From Thermohalobaculum sp050330995 (GTDB taxonomy: Bacteria > Pseudomonadota > Alphaproteobacteria > Rhodobacterales > Rhodobacteraceae): 64,000 bases of DNA. The DNA lies in NCBI GenBank assembly GCA_050330995.1, contig JBHJHI010000033.1, forward strand, positions 1-64,000, read 5' to 3'. Position numbers and translations under genes: made by a program. Below the pieces are notes generated by a model. That model searched no databases and had not been told where the DNA came from. It saw only the letters and a program-made list of their open reading frames with translations. Of the stretch, positions 46,399 through 54,372 are shown one piece after another (the first letter of the stretch is position 1; the number at the start of each line of letters is the position of its first letter).

Positions 46399-48936
46399 AT
46401 GCCGCGCTCCCTGCTCGCCTTCGTCTGGACGCACTCGAAGGTCCAGCAGCTCTGGCTGCTGTTCCTGACCTTCGCTTCCTTTCCCTTCGTCTACCTCTCG
46501 CTGGAGGTGCCGAAGATCATCGTCAACGAGGCGATCCAGGGCCGCGGCTTCCCCTACGAGGTCGCGGGCGTCGAGATCGCGCAGGTCCCGTTCCTCGTCC
46601 TGCTCTGCGCGCTGTTCCTGGCGCTCGTGGTGCTGATCAACGGCTTCAAGTGGCTCCTGAACGTCGGCATCGGCATGGCCGGCGAGCGGCTTCTGCGCCG
46701 GCTGCGCTTCGCGCTGTTCGAGCGCACGCTGCGCTTCCCGCCGGCGAGGCTGCGCGCGCAGCGCCCCGGCGAGACGGTGCAGGCGATCATGGGCGAGATC
46801 GAGCCGCTCGGCGGCTTCTTCGGCGAGGTGATCGCGACGCCGGTGTTCCAGGGCGGACTGCTCGCGGTCTACGTCGTCTTCATCTTCGTCCAGGACCTCT
46901 GGCTCGGCCTCGCCGCCGTCTCTCTCTACCCGGTGCAGGCCTGGCTGATCCCGGTACTGCAGAGGGAGGTGGTTCGGCTTAACAGAGCCCGCGCGAGCGT
47001 CGCGCGCACGCTCGCCGACCGCATCGGCGAGGGGGTGGCGGCCACGCCCGACATCCGCACCCACGCCACCGCGCGCTGGCACCTCGCCCAGGTCGCCGAG
47101 CGGCTCGGCGCCATCACCGAGATCCGCCTCGCGCTCTTCAAGCGCAAGTTCACGATCAAGCTGATCAACAACTTCCTGAATCAGCTCACCCCGTTCTTCT
47201 TCTACCTGATCGGCGGCTACCTGGGCATCGAGGGCCGGCTCGACTTCGGCGCGCTGGTGGCGGTGCTCGCGGCCTACAAGGACCTGGCCGGGCCGTGGAA
47301 GGCGGTGCTCGCCTTCGTGCAGCGCTGGAGCGACTTCTCCAGCCGCTACGCGAACGTGGTCGAGAGCGTCGAGGTCGACGGGCTGATGGCGCCCGAACGG
47401 CTCTACGGCACGGGCGGGCCCCCGCTCTCCGGGGCGCTCGTCTTCACGTGCGTCGAGACGGGCACGCCGGCGGGCGCGGACGCGCTCCGGGTGCGCGACC
47501 TGCGCCTCGCGCCCGGCGAGACGGTCGCGCTCACGGGCGGGCCGTCCGGCGCGCGCGACGCCTTTCTGCGCCTCGCTGCCGGGCTCGAGCCGCCCGAGGC
47601 GGGCGAGATCGCGATCGGCGGACAGCCCCTCGCCGAGGCGAGCCTGGAGCGCATCGGCGCCTCGATCGTCTACGCCGGCGCGCAGCCCGCGGTGCTGCGC
47701 GCCTCGCTGCGCGAGAACGCGCTCTACGGCCTGCTCCGCCGCCCCCCGCCGCCGCGCGCGGATCACGCCTTCCTGGTGCGCGAGGCGGCGCTGACCGGCA
47801 ACCCCGCCTTCGATCCCGACGGCGACTGGGTCGATCTCGACCGGGCGGGCGTCGCCGACACCGACGCGCTGGAGCGGCGGCTGATCGCGCTGGCCGACGG
47901 GGTCGGGCTCGCGGGCACGCTCTACTCGGTCGCGCTCGGGCGGCGGCTGCCGGCCGCGCAGGCCGAGCGCTGGGGGGCGGCCCTGCTCGACCTGCGCGAG
48001 CGGATGGCGACGCGGCGCGCGGCGCTCGACGACGTGATCGAGCCCTGGTCGCGCGAGCGCTACAACGAGAACGGCTCGCTCCTGGCCAACCTGCTGTTCG
48101 CGCTGCCCGCCGCGCCCGGGGCCGCCGCCGATCCGCTGGCCGAGCCGCGGGTGCGCCGCGTGCTCGCGCGCTCGGGCGGGCTCGCGCTCCTGGGCGAGGT
48201 CGGCTGGGATATCGCCCTCGAACTCGCCGCCCTCGCCGACGCCCTCGCGCCGGGCTCGGCGCTGTTCGACCGCCTCGCCTTCTCGCAGAGCGACGTCGCC
48301 GACGCCGCGGCCATCGTCGGGCGCGTCGGCGAGCGCGGGCACGGGGGGCTGAGACGCGCCGAGCACGACCGCCTCGCGGGCCTCGCCGCGCGCTTCGTCG
48401 TGGTGCGCGACCGGCTCGACGTGCTGGACGAGGCGCGCCGCGAGCGCGTGCTCTCGGCGCGCGGGAAGGCGCTGGCCCTCGTCGACGACGATCCCGCCCT
48501 CATCGCCCTCGACGCGACGCGCTACCAGCCGGCGCGCTCGGTGGCCGAGAACGTGCTCGGCGCGCAGCGCCGCCTCGACCGCCGCTCGGAGTGGCCGCAC
48601 CTCGACGCCGCGCTGGACGCGGGCGTGCGCGAGGCCGGTCTGCGCGAGGACCTCCTGCGCATCGGCCTCGCCGCCCCCGCGACCGAGGCGGGGCTGTCGG
48701 CGCAGGCGACGCGCCGGCTCGGGCTCCTGCGCGCGCTGATCAAGCGCCCGGCCCTGGTCGTGCTCGACGGCGTGGCCGACGGCGAGAGCGAGACCGACCG
48801 AAACCTGCGCGCGCTGATCCGCGCCGAGCTGCCGCAGGCGGTGATCCTCTACGCCGCCCAGCCCTCCGGCGCCGCCGCCGACGCCGACCGGACCGTCGCG
48901 CTCGACCCGAGCGGCGCGCTGGAGGCGGCGGCGTGA
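46399..48936 (+). CDS. ABC-exporter-like protein with degenerate, expanded nucleotide-binding domain
   Basis: An 845-residue protein. Residues 1-330 form an ABC exporter membrane domain of about six helices. The following domain is built like an ABC ATPase, but the Walker A is GGPSGARDA (no Lys, no Ser/Thr), the signature position reads LSAQATRRL, Walker B ends VVLDGV (catalytic Glu replaced by Gly), and no switch His is seen, so it should not hydrolyse ATP. Between Q-loop and signature lie about 250 extra residues. Three similar blocks appear: SLRENALYGLL, RYNENGSLLANLLF and RYQPARSVAENVL, suggesting internal repetition. It starts 130 bases after the cyclase gene. Confidence 0.8.
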   Translation: MPRSLLAFVWTHSKVQQLWLLFLTFASFPFVYLSLEVPKIIVNEAIQGRGFPYEVAGVEIAQVPFLVLLCALFLALVVLINGFKWLLNVGIGMAGERLLRRLRFALFERTLRFPPARLRAQRPGETVQAIMGEIEPLGGFFGEVIATPVFQGGLLAVYVVFIFVQDLWLGLAAVSLYPVQAWLIPVLQREVVRLNRARASVARTLADRIGEGVAATPDIRTHATARWHLAQVAERLGAITEIRLALFKRKFTIKLINNFLNQLTPFFFYLIGGYLGIEGRLDFGALVAVLAAYKDLAGPWKAVLAFVQRWSDFSSRYANVVESVEVDGLMAPERLYGTGGPPLSGALVFTCVETGTPAGADALRVRDLRLAPGETVALTGGPSGARDAFLRLAAGLEPPEAGEIAIGGQPLAEASLERIGASIVYAGAQPAVLRASLRENALYGLLRRPPPPRADHAFLVREAALTGNPAFDPDGDWVDLDRAGVADTDALERRLIALADGVGLAGTLYSVALGRRLPAAQAERWGAALLDLRERMATRRAALDDVIEPWSRERYNENGSLLANLLFALPAAPGAAADPLAEPRVRRVLARSGGLALLGEVGWDIALELAALADALAPGSALFDRLAFSQSDVADAAAIVGRVGERGHGGLRRAEHDRLAGLAARFVVVRDRLDVLDEARRERVLSARGKALALVDDDPALIALDATRYQPARSVAENVLGAQRRLDRRSEWPHLDAALDAGVREAGLREDLLRIGLAAPATEAGLSAQATRRLGLLRALIKRPALVVLDGVADGESETDRNLRALIRAELPQAVILYAAQPSGAAADADRTVALDPSGALEAAA

Positions 48937-49323
48937 GCGCGCCGCCGTCCCGTCTGGTGGTTCGACCGGAACGGTTCGGGCCGCTAGGCTTTCTACGGCG
49001 GATCGGCTCCCCGACGTCCCGGACGGCGCCGCCTTGCGCCGGAGCGGCCCGGCCGGAGACGCGAGCGTCTCGGTCGGACCACCGGCGACGCGGCGCCCCG
49101 CCGGGAGCGAGAGACTAAAGGGGATGCAGCCCCGGTTTCGCGTCGCGTCGTCGGAAAATGGAGTCCTTCCGGGAACTCGTGCCGGCACGCGCGCCGCGCC
49201 GCGACGTCCGGAAGGCTCCTCGACGGATGGTCCCGAAGCGTGCGTCGCGGCCGGCCACCCTCACGCGGTGCCCCGGCCATGGTGCGAGACGACGCCGACC
49301 CGCGATCGACAGGGAATGAGCCG
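48937..49323. other. Intergenic, no gene seen
   Basis: About 390 bases between the ABC-like gene and the cyclic-nucleotide-binding gene. A slightly AT-richer patch near 49110-49165 could carry a promoter, but no clear elements are visible. The size suggests the downstream gene has its own promoter. Confidence 0.4.
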
Positions 49324-49755
49324 ATGAGCCTCGCCAGGACGCTCGACGTGATGCGGCGGATGCCGCTGTTCCAGAGCCTCGACGACCGCCGGCTGCGCGT
49401 GCTCGCCATGACCGGCGAGGCGCTGACGCTGCGGGCCGGCGAGCGGCTGTGGGAGCGCGGCGACGAGGGCGACTCGGCGGTGATCGTGATCGAAGGCGCG
49501 GTCGACATCCTGATGCCGGGCGAGGACGGCGAGCAGGCCATCGCCCAGCTCGGCGCCGGTGAGGTGATCGGCGAGATGGCGGTGCTGACCGGCAACCCGC
49601 GCTCGACCGCCGTCGCCGCGCGCACCGACCTGCGCGTGCTGCGCCTCGACGGGGACACGCTGATCGGGCTCCTGCGCGAATACCCCGAGCTGTCGCTCTC
49701 GGTCATCAAGGTGCTCGCCGACCGCCTGGAGGCGACCAACGCCAAGGTGGTCTGA
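49324..49755 (+). CDS. Stand-alone cyclic-nucleotide-binding domain protein
   Basis: A 143-residue soluble protein consisting of one cNMP-binding domain: LFQSLDDRRLRVLAMTGEALTLRAGERLWERGDEGDSAVIVIEGAVDILM, then the phosphate-binding cassette at GAGEVIGEMAVLTGNPRSTAVAARTD (Glu and Arg of GEM...NPRST in place), then a C-terminal helix. There is no DNA-binding helix-turn-helix, so it is not a Crp-type regulator. The natural partner in this neighbourhood is the cAMP made by the CHASE2 cyclase two genes upstream. Start ATG 49324; GGGAATGAGCCG upstream offers a modest ribosome-binding site. Confidence 0.88.
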   Translation: MSLARTLDVMRRMPLFQSLDDRRLRVLAMTGEALTLRAGERLWERGDEGDSAVIVIEGAVDILMPGEDGEQAIAQLGAGEVIGEMAVLTGNPRSTAVAARTDLRVLRLDGDTLIGLLREYPELSLSVIKVLADRLEATNAKVV

Positions 49756-49781
49756 GGCTCCGGCGACGGCCCCGCGGCGCC

Positions 49782-50765
49782 TCAGCCCCGCTCGGACGCC
49801 CCCTCCGACAGGCAGCCCGCCATCGCCTCGGCCATCGCGCTCAGCACCGCCTCGTAGAGCCCCGGCCCCGGCGTCTCGTCCGCGCCGATCGGGTCGAGCA
49901 TGATCACCCGCGTCCCGGTCCCCTCGGCGACGGTCTCGGCCAGCGCGCGGTCGCCCTGCGGCTCGACGAACAGGCAGGTGGCGCCCGCGGCCTCCAGCCG
50001 CTCGCGCATCGCCGCGACGCGGGCCGGGCCGGCCTCGACCCCCTCGCTCGGCGTGGTCGCGCCGACCGCGCGCAGGCCGTAGCCGTGCTCCAGGTAGTGG
50101 AAGGCGTCGTGCATCACCGCGAAGGGCACGCCCGCCACCGGCGCGAGACGGGCGTCGAGCCGCGCGTCGAGCCGGGCGAGGGCGTCGCGGGCCGCGGCGG
50201 CGTTGTCGCGGTAGAGCGCGGCGTTCTCCGGATCGGCCTCGGCCAGACGCGCGGCGATGGTCGAGAGCCAGACCCGCGCGTTCGCCGGCGCGAGCCAAGC
50301 GTGCGGGTCGGCGGTCGCGGCGCCCGTGTCCTCGTGGTCGCCGCCGTGTCCTCCGCCGTGTCCGTGTCCGCCGTCCATGTGCGCGGCCATCATCGCGTCG
50401 TCGCGCCGGTGCAGCCGCATCGCGCCGGGCACGGCGATCAGGTCGACCACCGCCGCCTCGGGCGCCAGCGTCGCCGTCGCCTCGGCGAGCCAAGGCGCGA
50501 GGCCGGGCGTGACGCGGAACACGATCTCGGCCGAGGCGAGCGCCCGTGCGGTCGAGGGACGCAACGCCCCGTGGTGCGGCGAGCGCGAGGGCGCGATCAG
50601 CAGCGTCGGCTCGCCCGCTCCCTCCATGCCCGTCGCCACCAGCGAATGCACCGGCGCGATGTCGGCGGCGACCTCGGGCGGCTCGGCCATCGCCGCCGTC
50701 CCCGCCGCGACGGCCCCCGTCAGAACACCCCCCGCCAGCGCCGCGATCGTGAGCCTCGCCCGCAT
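49782..50765 (-). CDS. znuA: Zinc ABC transporter binding protein ZnuA
   Basis: A 327-residue periplasmic zinc-binding protein with signal peptide (RLTIAALAGGVLTGAVAAGTAAMAEP). It carries metal ligands in PHHGALRPS, the histidine-rich loop HMDGGHGHGGGHGGDHED (about residues 125-145) typical of ZnuA, DPHAWLAPANARVW, and MHDAFHYLEHGYGL. It delivers zinc to ZnuBC. Start ATG 50765. Divergent from zur with an 84-base shared control region containing a palindrome, so zinc-dependent repression is expected. Confidence 0.95.
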   Translation of the reverse strand: MRARLTIAALAGGVLTGAVAAGTAAMAEPPEVAADIAPVHSLVATGMEGAGEPTLLIAPSRSPHHGALRPSTARALASAEIVFRVTPGLAPWLAEATATLAPEAAVVDLIAVPGAMRLHRRDDAMMAAHMDGGHGHGGGHGGDHEDTGAATADPHAWLAPANARVWLSTIAARLAEADPENAALYRDNAAAARDALARLDARLDARLAPVAGVPFAVMHDAFHYLEHGYGLRAVGATTPSEGVEAGPARVAAMRERLEAAGATCLFVEPQGDRALAETVAEGTGTRVIMLDPIGADETPGPGLYEAVLSAMAEAMAGCLSEGASERG

Positions 50766-50810
50766 GAGCCGCCCTCCCCGTCTTGTTCCCGTGCGCTCCG
50801 GCCGATAGGC

Positions 50811-50823
50811 GTTACACTGTAAC
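50811..50823. promoter_or_regulatory. Putative Zur operator
   Basis: A perfect 13-base palindrome GTTACACTGTAAC in the 84-base gap between divergent znuA and zur-znuCB. Position, symmetry and gene context fit a Zur box; Fur-family operators are AT-rich inverted repeats of this kind, and this is the only AT-rich palindrome in the gap. The exact species consensus is not known to me. Confidence 0.7.
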
Positions 50824-50849
50824 AGCGCAACCCCCTCCCGGAGCGGCCC

Positions 50850-51359
50850 ATGAGCGACACGCCCCCGCCGGACCCCGGGCCGGACCCCGACCCGGCGCGC
50901 CACGACCACCGCGACTGCGTCGCGCGCGCCCATGCGGCGCTCGACGCGGCCGAGACCGGCCTGCGTCCGAGCCCGGCGCGCCGCGAGGTCCTCGCGATCC
51001 TGCTGGAGAGCCACCGCGCGCTCGGCGCCTACGACATCCTGCGCCGGCTCGACGGGGCGGGGCGCTCCGCCCAGCCGCCCGTCGCCTACCGAGCCCTCGC
51101 CTTCCTCCAGGCGCACGGGCTCGTCCACCGGGTGGAGCGGCTGAACGCCTACGTCGCCTGCCCCCGCCCGACGGGCGCCGAGAGCCACGACGCGACGCTG
51201 CTCGTCTGCCGCGACTGCCGTCTCGTGGTCGAGACGCCCGGCCGCCCCGCCGCCGCGGCTCTCGCCGAGGCGGCCGCGGCGGCAGGCTTCGGTGTCGAGG
51301 CGACCACGATCGAGGCGGTCGGGCTCTGCCGCGACTGCTCCGAGCGCGAGGGCGCGTGA
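50850..51359 (+). CDS. zur: Zinc uptake regulator Zur (Fur family)
   Basis: A 169-residue Fur-family repressor. The winged helix spans about residues 42-95 (LRPSPARREVLAILLESHRALGAYDILRRLDG; PVAYRALAFLQAHGLVHRVE). The structural zinc site is visible as two CxxC pairs, CRDC (about residues 117-120) and CRDC near the C-terminus. Sensory ligands include the HD of AESHDATLLVC. Location between znuA and znuCB identifies it as Zur rather than Fur. Start ATG 50850 follows CGGAGCGGCCC. Its stop overlaps the znuC start (TGATG). Confidence 0.94.
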   Translation: MSDTPPPDPGPDPDPARHDHRDCVARAHAALDAAETGLRPSPARREVLAILLESHRALGAYDILRRLDGAGRSAQPPVAYRALAFLQAHGLVHRVERLNAYVACPRPTGAESHDATLLVCRDCRLVVETPGRPAAAALAEAAAAAGFGVEATTIEAVGLCRDCSEREGA

Positions 51360-52159
51360 TGATCCCGACACGCAAGCCGCGCGGCACGCCGGCGTCGTCG
51401 GCCGGCTCCGAGGCGCGCGCGACCCCGGCGTCGCTGATCGCGGCCGAGGGGCTGTCGGTCGATCTGGGCGGGCGGCGGGTGCTCGACCGGAGCGACCTCG
51501 CCGTCGCCGCGGGCGAGATCGTCACGCTCGTCGGCCCGAACGGCTCGGGCAAGTCGACCCTCCTGCGCGCGATGATCGGCGCGCTCGCGCCCTCGGCGGG
51601 GCGGATCGCGCGGGCGGAGGGGCTCACCATCGGCTACGTGCCCCAGCGCCTCGCGCTCGACGGGGCGCTGCCGATCACGGTCGGCCGCTTCCTCGCCCTG
51701 CCGCGCCGGCGGCTCCGGCGCGGGACGGTCGAGGCCGCGCTCGCCGAGGCGGGCGTGCCGGGGCTCGCCGGGCGCTCGATGGCCGCGCTCTCTGGCGGGC
51801 AGCTCCAGCGGGTGCTGCTCGCGCGCGCGCTGGTCGGCCGGCCGGATCTGCTGATGCTCGACGAGCCGACGCAGGGGCTCGACCAGCCCGGCGAGGCCGC
51901 GTTCTACGAGCGCCTCGCCCGGGTCCGCGCCGAGCGCGGCTGCGCGGTGCTGCTCGTCAGTCACGACCTGCACGTGGTCATGGCCGCCTCGGACCGGGTG
52001 GTCTGCCTCAACGGCCACGTCTGCTGCGAGGGGACGCCCGCCACCGTCTCCTCGGCGCCGGCCTACCGCGCGCTGTTCGGCGCGCACACCCGCGGCGCGC
52101 TCGCGCTCTACGCCCACGAGCACGACCACCACCACGACGCGCCGCACGACGCGGCCTGA
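51359..52159 (+). CDS. znuC: Zinc ABC transporter ATPase ZnuC
   Basis: A 266-residue ATPase energising zinc import: Walker A GPNGSGKST (residues about 59-67), IGYVPQRLALDGALPITVGRFL typical of metal-type ATPases, signature LSGGQLQRVLLAR, Walker B LLMLDEPTQGLD and switch LLVSHDLHVVMAASDRVVCLNGHVCCEG. The histidine-rich C-terminus (HEHDHHHDAPHDA) may bind zinc. Start ATG 51359 overlaps the zur stop by one base. Confidence 0.95.
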   Translation: MIPTRKPRGTPASSAGSEARATPASLIAAEGLSVDLGGRRVLDRSDLAVAAGEIVTLVGPNGSGKSTLLRAMIGALAPSAGRIARAEGLTIGYVPQRLALDGALPITVGRFLALPRRRLRRGTVEAALAEAGVPGLAGRSMAALSGGQLQRVLLARALVGRPDLLMLDEPTQGLDQPGEAAFYERLARVRAERGCAVLLVSHDLHVVMAASDRVVCLNGHVCCEGTPATVSSAPAYRALFGAHTRGALALYAHEHDHHHDAPHDAA

Positions 52160-52206
52160 GGGGGTCGCGCCCCGGCGCGCGTCCCGATCGGAGACCCCGA
52201 GACCCG

Positions 52207-52998
52207 ATGCTCGACGACTTCCTGACCCGCGCCGCCCTCGCGGGCCTCGGCACCGCGCTCGCCGCGGCCCCCCTCGGCTGCTTCGTGGTCTGGCGGCGCA
52301 TGGCCTATTTCGGCGACGCGACCGCGCACGCCGCGGTGCTCGGCGTGGCGCTGGCACTCGCCTTCGCGCTGCCGGTGGCGATCGGCGTCGTGGTCGCCGC
52401 GCTCGCCATGGCGCTCGCGGTGCGCGCCCTCTCGGGGCGCGGCGAGGCGTCGGACACCGCCCTCGGGGTGCTCGCCCACGCCGCCCTCGCCGCGGGGCTC
52501 GTGGCGGCGAGCTTCGTGCCGGGGCTCTCGCTCGATCTCGAAGCCTGGCTGTTCGGCGACATCCTGACGGTGGGACGCGGCGATCTGGCGGTGATCTGGG
52601 GCGGCGCGCTCGCGGTCGCGGGACTGATGGCCTGGCGCTGGTCGGCGCTGGTGACGGTGACGCTGAGCCCCGACCTCGCCCGCGCTGCCGGGCTCGACCC
52701 CGCGCGCGAGGACCGGGTGCTGACGCTCGCGCTCGCGCTGACGGTGGCGGTGGCGATCGAGGTGGTCGGCGCGCTCCTGATCGGCGCCCTGCTGATCGTG
52801 CCGGCGGCGGCGGCGCGGCGGGTGTCGTCGACGCCCGAGGGCATGGCGCTCGCCGCCGGCGCGGTGGGCGCCGTCAGCGCGCTCGGCGGTCTCGCGCTCT
52901 CGCTCGCGGCCGACACGCCCTCGGGGCCGACCATCGTGACGACGGCGACGGCGCTGTTCGCCGCCTCGCTCGGCCTGGGCGCGCTGCGCCGGGCCTGA
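52207..52998 (+). CDS. znuB: Zinc ABC transporter permease ZnuB
   Basis: A 263-residue permease of the ABC-3 metal family, with about eight helices. It starts with the typical LGCFVVWRRMAYFGDATAHAAVLGVALA (residues about 25-52) and ends with AADTPSGPTIVTTATALFAASL. Last gene of zur-znuC-znuB, 47 bases after znuC; start ATG 52207 with GAGACCCCGAGACCCG upstream. Confidence 0.95.
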   Translation: MLDDFLTRAALAGLGTALAAAPLGCFVVWRRMAYFGDATAHAAVLGVALALAFALPVAIGVVVAALAMALAVRALSGRGEASDTALGVLAHAALAAGLVAASFVPGLSLDLEAWLFGDILTVGRGDLAVIWGGALAVAGLMAWRWSALVTVTLSPDLARAAGLDPAREDRVLTLALALTVAVAIEVVGALLIGALLIVPAAAARRVSSTPEGMALAAGAVGAVSALGGLALSLAADTPSGPTIVTTATALFAASLGLGALRRA

Positions 52999-53281
52999 GG
53001 GCGGAGGCACGGCGGCGGCGCGAGGCGCGCGCACCAGCACGAACCTCGCCATGCGACCCGGGGGCGAAGGGCACGCGCCGCGGGCGAAGCGTCGAGCGCC
53101 GGCGACGAGACGGCCGCGGGCCGTCGGGGTGCGGGCTGCCGGCGCGTCCGCCTTGCCGTCGGCGGGGCGCTCGGGCAGAACCGCACCGCACCGCGCCGCG
53201 CTCGCGGCGACGCCATGCCGGGGAGAGCATGACCTCGATCGCCGAGCCCGGACGGCCCTGCCCGCCGCGCGGGGAAGCACC

Positions 53282-53602
53282 GTGAGGGTGCTGTTCGTCT
53301 GCGGGCGCGGGCGGGCGCGCAGCCCCACCGCGGCGCAGGTCTTCGCCGACTGGCCGGGCGTCTCGACCGACTTCGGCGGTGTCTCGCCGGACGCCGACGA
53401 CGTGCTCTCGGCCGACCAGATCGAGTGGGCCGACCTGATCGTCGCCATGGAGAACCGCCACCGCACGCGGCTGTCCGAGCGCTACCGCGCGGCGATGCGC
53501 GGCCGGCGGGTCGTCGTGCTCGGCGTGCCCGATCGCTACGCCTTCATGGCCCCCGACCTCGTCACCGTCCTGCGCGAGCGCGCGGGGCCGCACCTGCGCT
53601 GA
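53282..53602 (+). CDS. Low-molecular-weight protein-tyrosine-phosphatase-like protein
   Basis: A 106-residue protein of the short LMW-PTP-like family common in proteobacteria. The N-terminal VRVLFVCGRGRARSPTAAQVFADWPG contains the CX5R phosphate loop (Cys then Arg six positions later). The rest (SPDADDVLSADQIEWADLIVAMENRHRTRLSERY; VPDRYAFMAPDLVTVL) matches that family. The classical general-acid Asp-Pro pair near the C-terminus is replaced by a PDRY segment, typical of this branch. Start is GTG 53282. Function likely phosphatase-related but unproven. Confidence 0.85.
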   Translation: MRVLFVCGRGRARSPTAAQVFADWPGVSTDFGGVSPDADDVLSADQIEWADLIVAMENRHRTRLSERYRAAMRGRRVVVLGVPDRYAFMAPDLVTVLRERAGPHLR

Positions 53603-53608
53603 GGCTCC

Positions 53609-54049
53609 ATGAGCGACGAGGCTGAAGTCGAGATCGCGCGCCTCGCCGCCCCGGCCGAGGCCTTCGCGGGACGGCTGGTGGGCCTTCTGAACGACGCCGC
53701 CCGGTCCAGCGGTCACGGCTTCGAGGAGACGCCGCTCGTCCTGGAGGCCCGCGCGGGCGGCGCCTTCGCCGGCGGTCTGATGGGCCACCTGGAGAACGGC
53801 GTGTTCTACGTCCGCCGTCTCGCCGTGAGCCCCGAGGCGCGCACGGGAGGCATCGGACGCGCGCTGATGGCGACGGCCGAGGACTGGGCGCGCGAGCGCG
53901 GCGCCCGCGCGGTGTTCCTCGACACCTTCGGCTTCCAGGCGCCGGACTTCTACCCGCGCCTCGGCTACGTCGAGGCCTTCCGCCTGCCCGGTCGCACCGG
54001 GAGCGAGGCACGGTTCTACTACGTCAAGCGCCTCGACGAGGCGTCATGA
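53609..54049 (+). CDS. GNAT-family N-acetyltransferase
   Basis: A 146-residue acetyltransferase with the acetyl-CoA-binding strand-loop GVFYVRRLAVSPEARTGGIGRALMATAEDWARERG (R/Q-x-x-G-x-G/A pattern as RTGGIGRA) and the closing FQAPDFYPRLGYVEAFRLPG. Substrate unknown. It follows the phosphatase-like gene by 6 bases with GAGGCTCC before ATG 53609, so the two are cotranscribed; its stop overlaps a possible small ORF. Confidence 0.88.
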   Translation: MSDEAEVEIARLAAPAEAFAGRLVGLLNDAARSSGHGFEETPLVLEARAGGAFAGGLMGHLENGVFYVRRLAVSPEARTGGIGRALMATAEDWARERGARAVFLDTFGFQAPDFYPRLGYVEAFRLPGRTGSEARFYYVKRLDEAS

Positions 54050-54372
54050 CGCCGACGGCTCGGCATGGGGTCGCCCCCGCCCGGATCGCTCCGGGCGCCG
54101 CTCGCGAGGAAACGATGTCCGCCCCCCGTCTCTCCATGGCCGGCGCCGAGCGCGCGCGCGTCCGCCGCTGCGAAGGCGTCGACGCCGCGGTCGATCCGGT
54201 GGCCGGCCGGCGCTTCGTGGCCGGCGCCATGACGCCCGCCTCGAAGGCCCGGACCCGCCCGGGCCCCTGGCCGTCCGTGATCGGCCCGCCCGCCTTCGCG
54301 ACCGGGCCCACGACGCGCTCGCCTCGCGAGGCCCGTCTCGCGCGACAGGCGCGGCCGGAGGACGGGGCGTGA
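54046..54372 (+). CDS. Possible small ORF bridging two genes
   Basis: A 108-residue Arg/Ala/Pro-rich frame with no recognised domain. Its start overlaps the acetyltransferase stop as ATGA, and its stop overlaps the phosphoesterase start as GTGA, an arrangement typical of coupled translation. Codon third positions are mostly G or C. Amino-acid composition is like random high-GC sequence, so it may equally be spurious. Confidence 0.3.
   Translation: MTPTARHGVAPARIAPGAAREETMSAPRLSMAGAERARVRRCEGVDAAVDPVAGRRFVAGAMTPASKARTRPGPWPSVIGPPAFATGPTTRSPREARLARQARPEDGA

Noticed and set aside
45976..49188. Minus-strand frame of about 1070 codons over the cyclase end and ABC-like gene
   Set aside because: Shadow of the plus-strand genes, arginine/glycine-rich, no start signal or domain.
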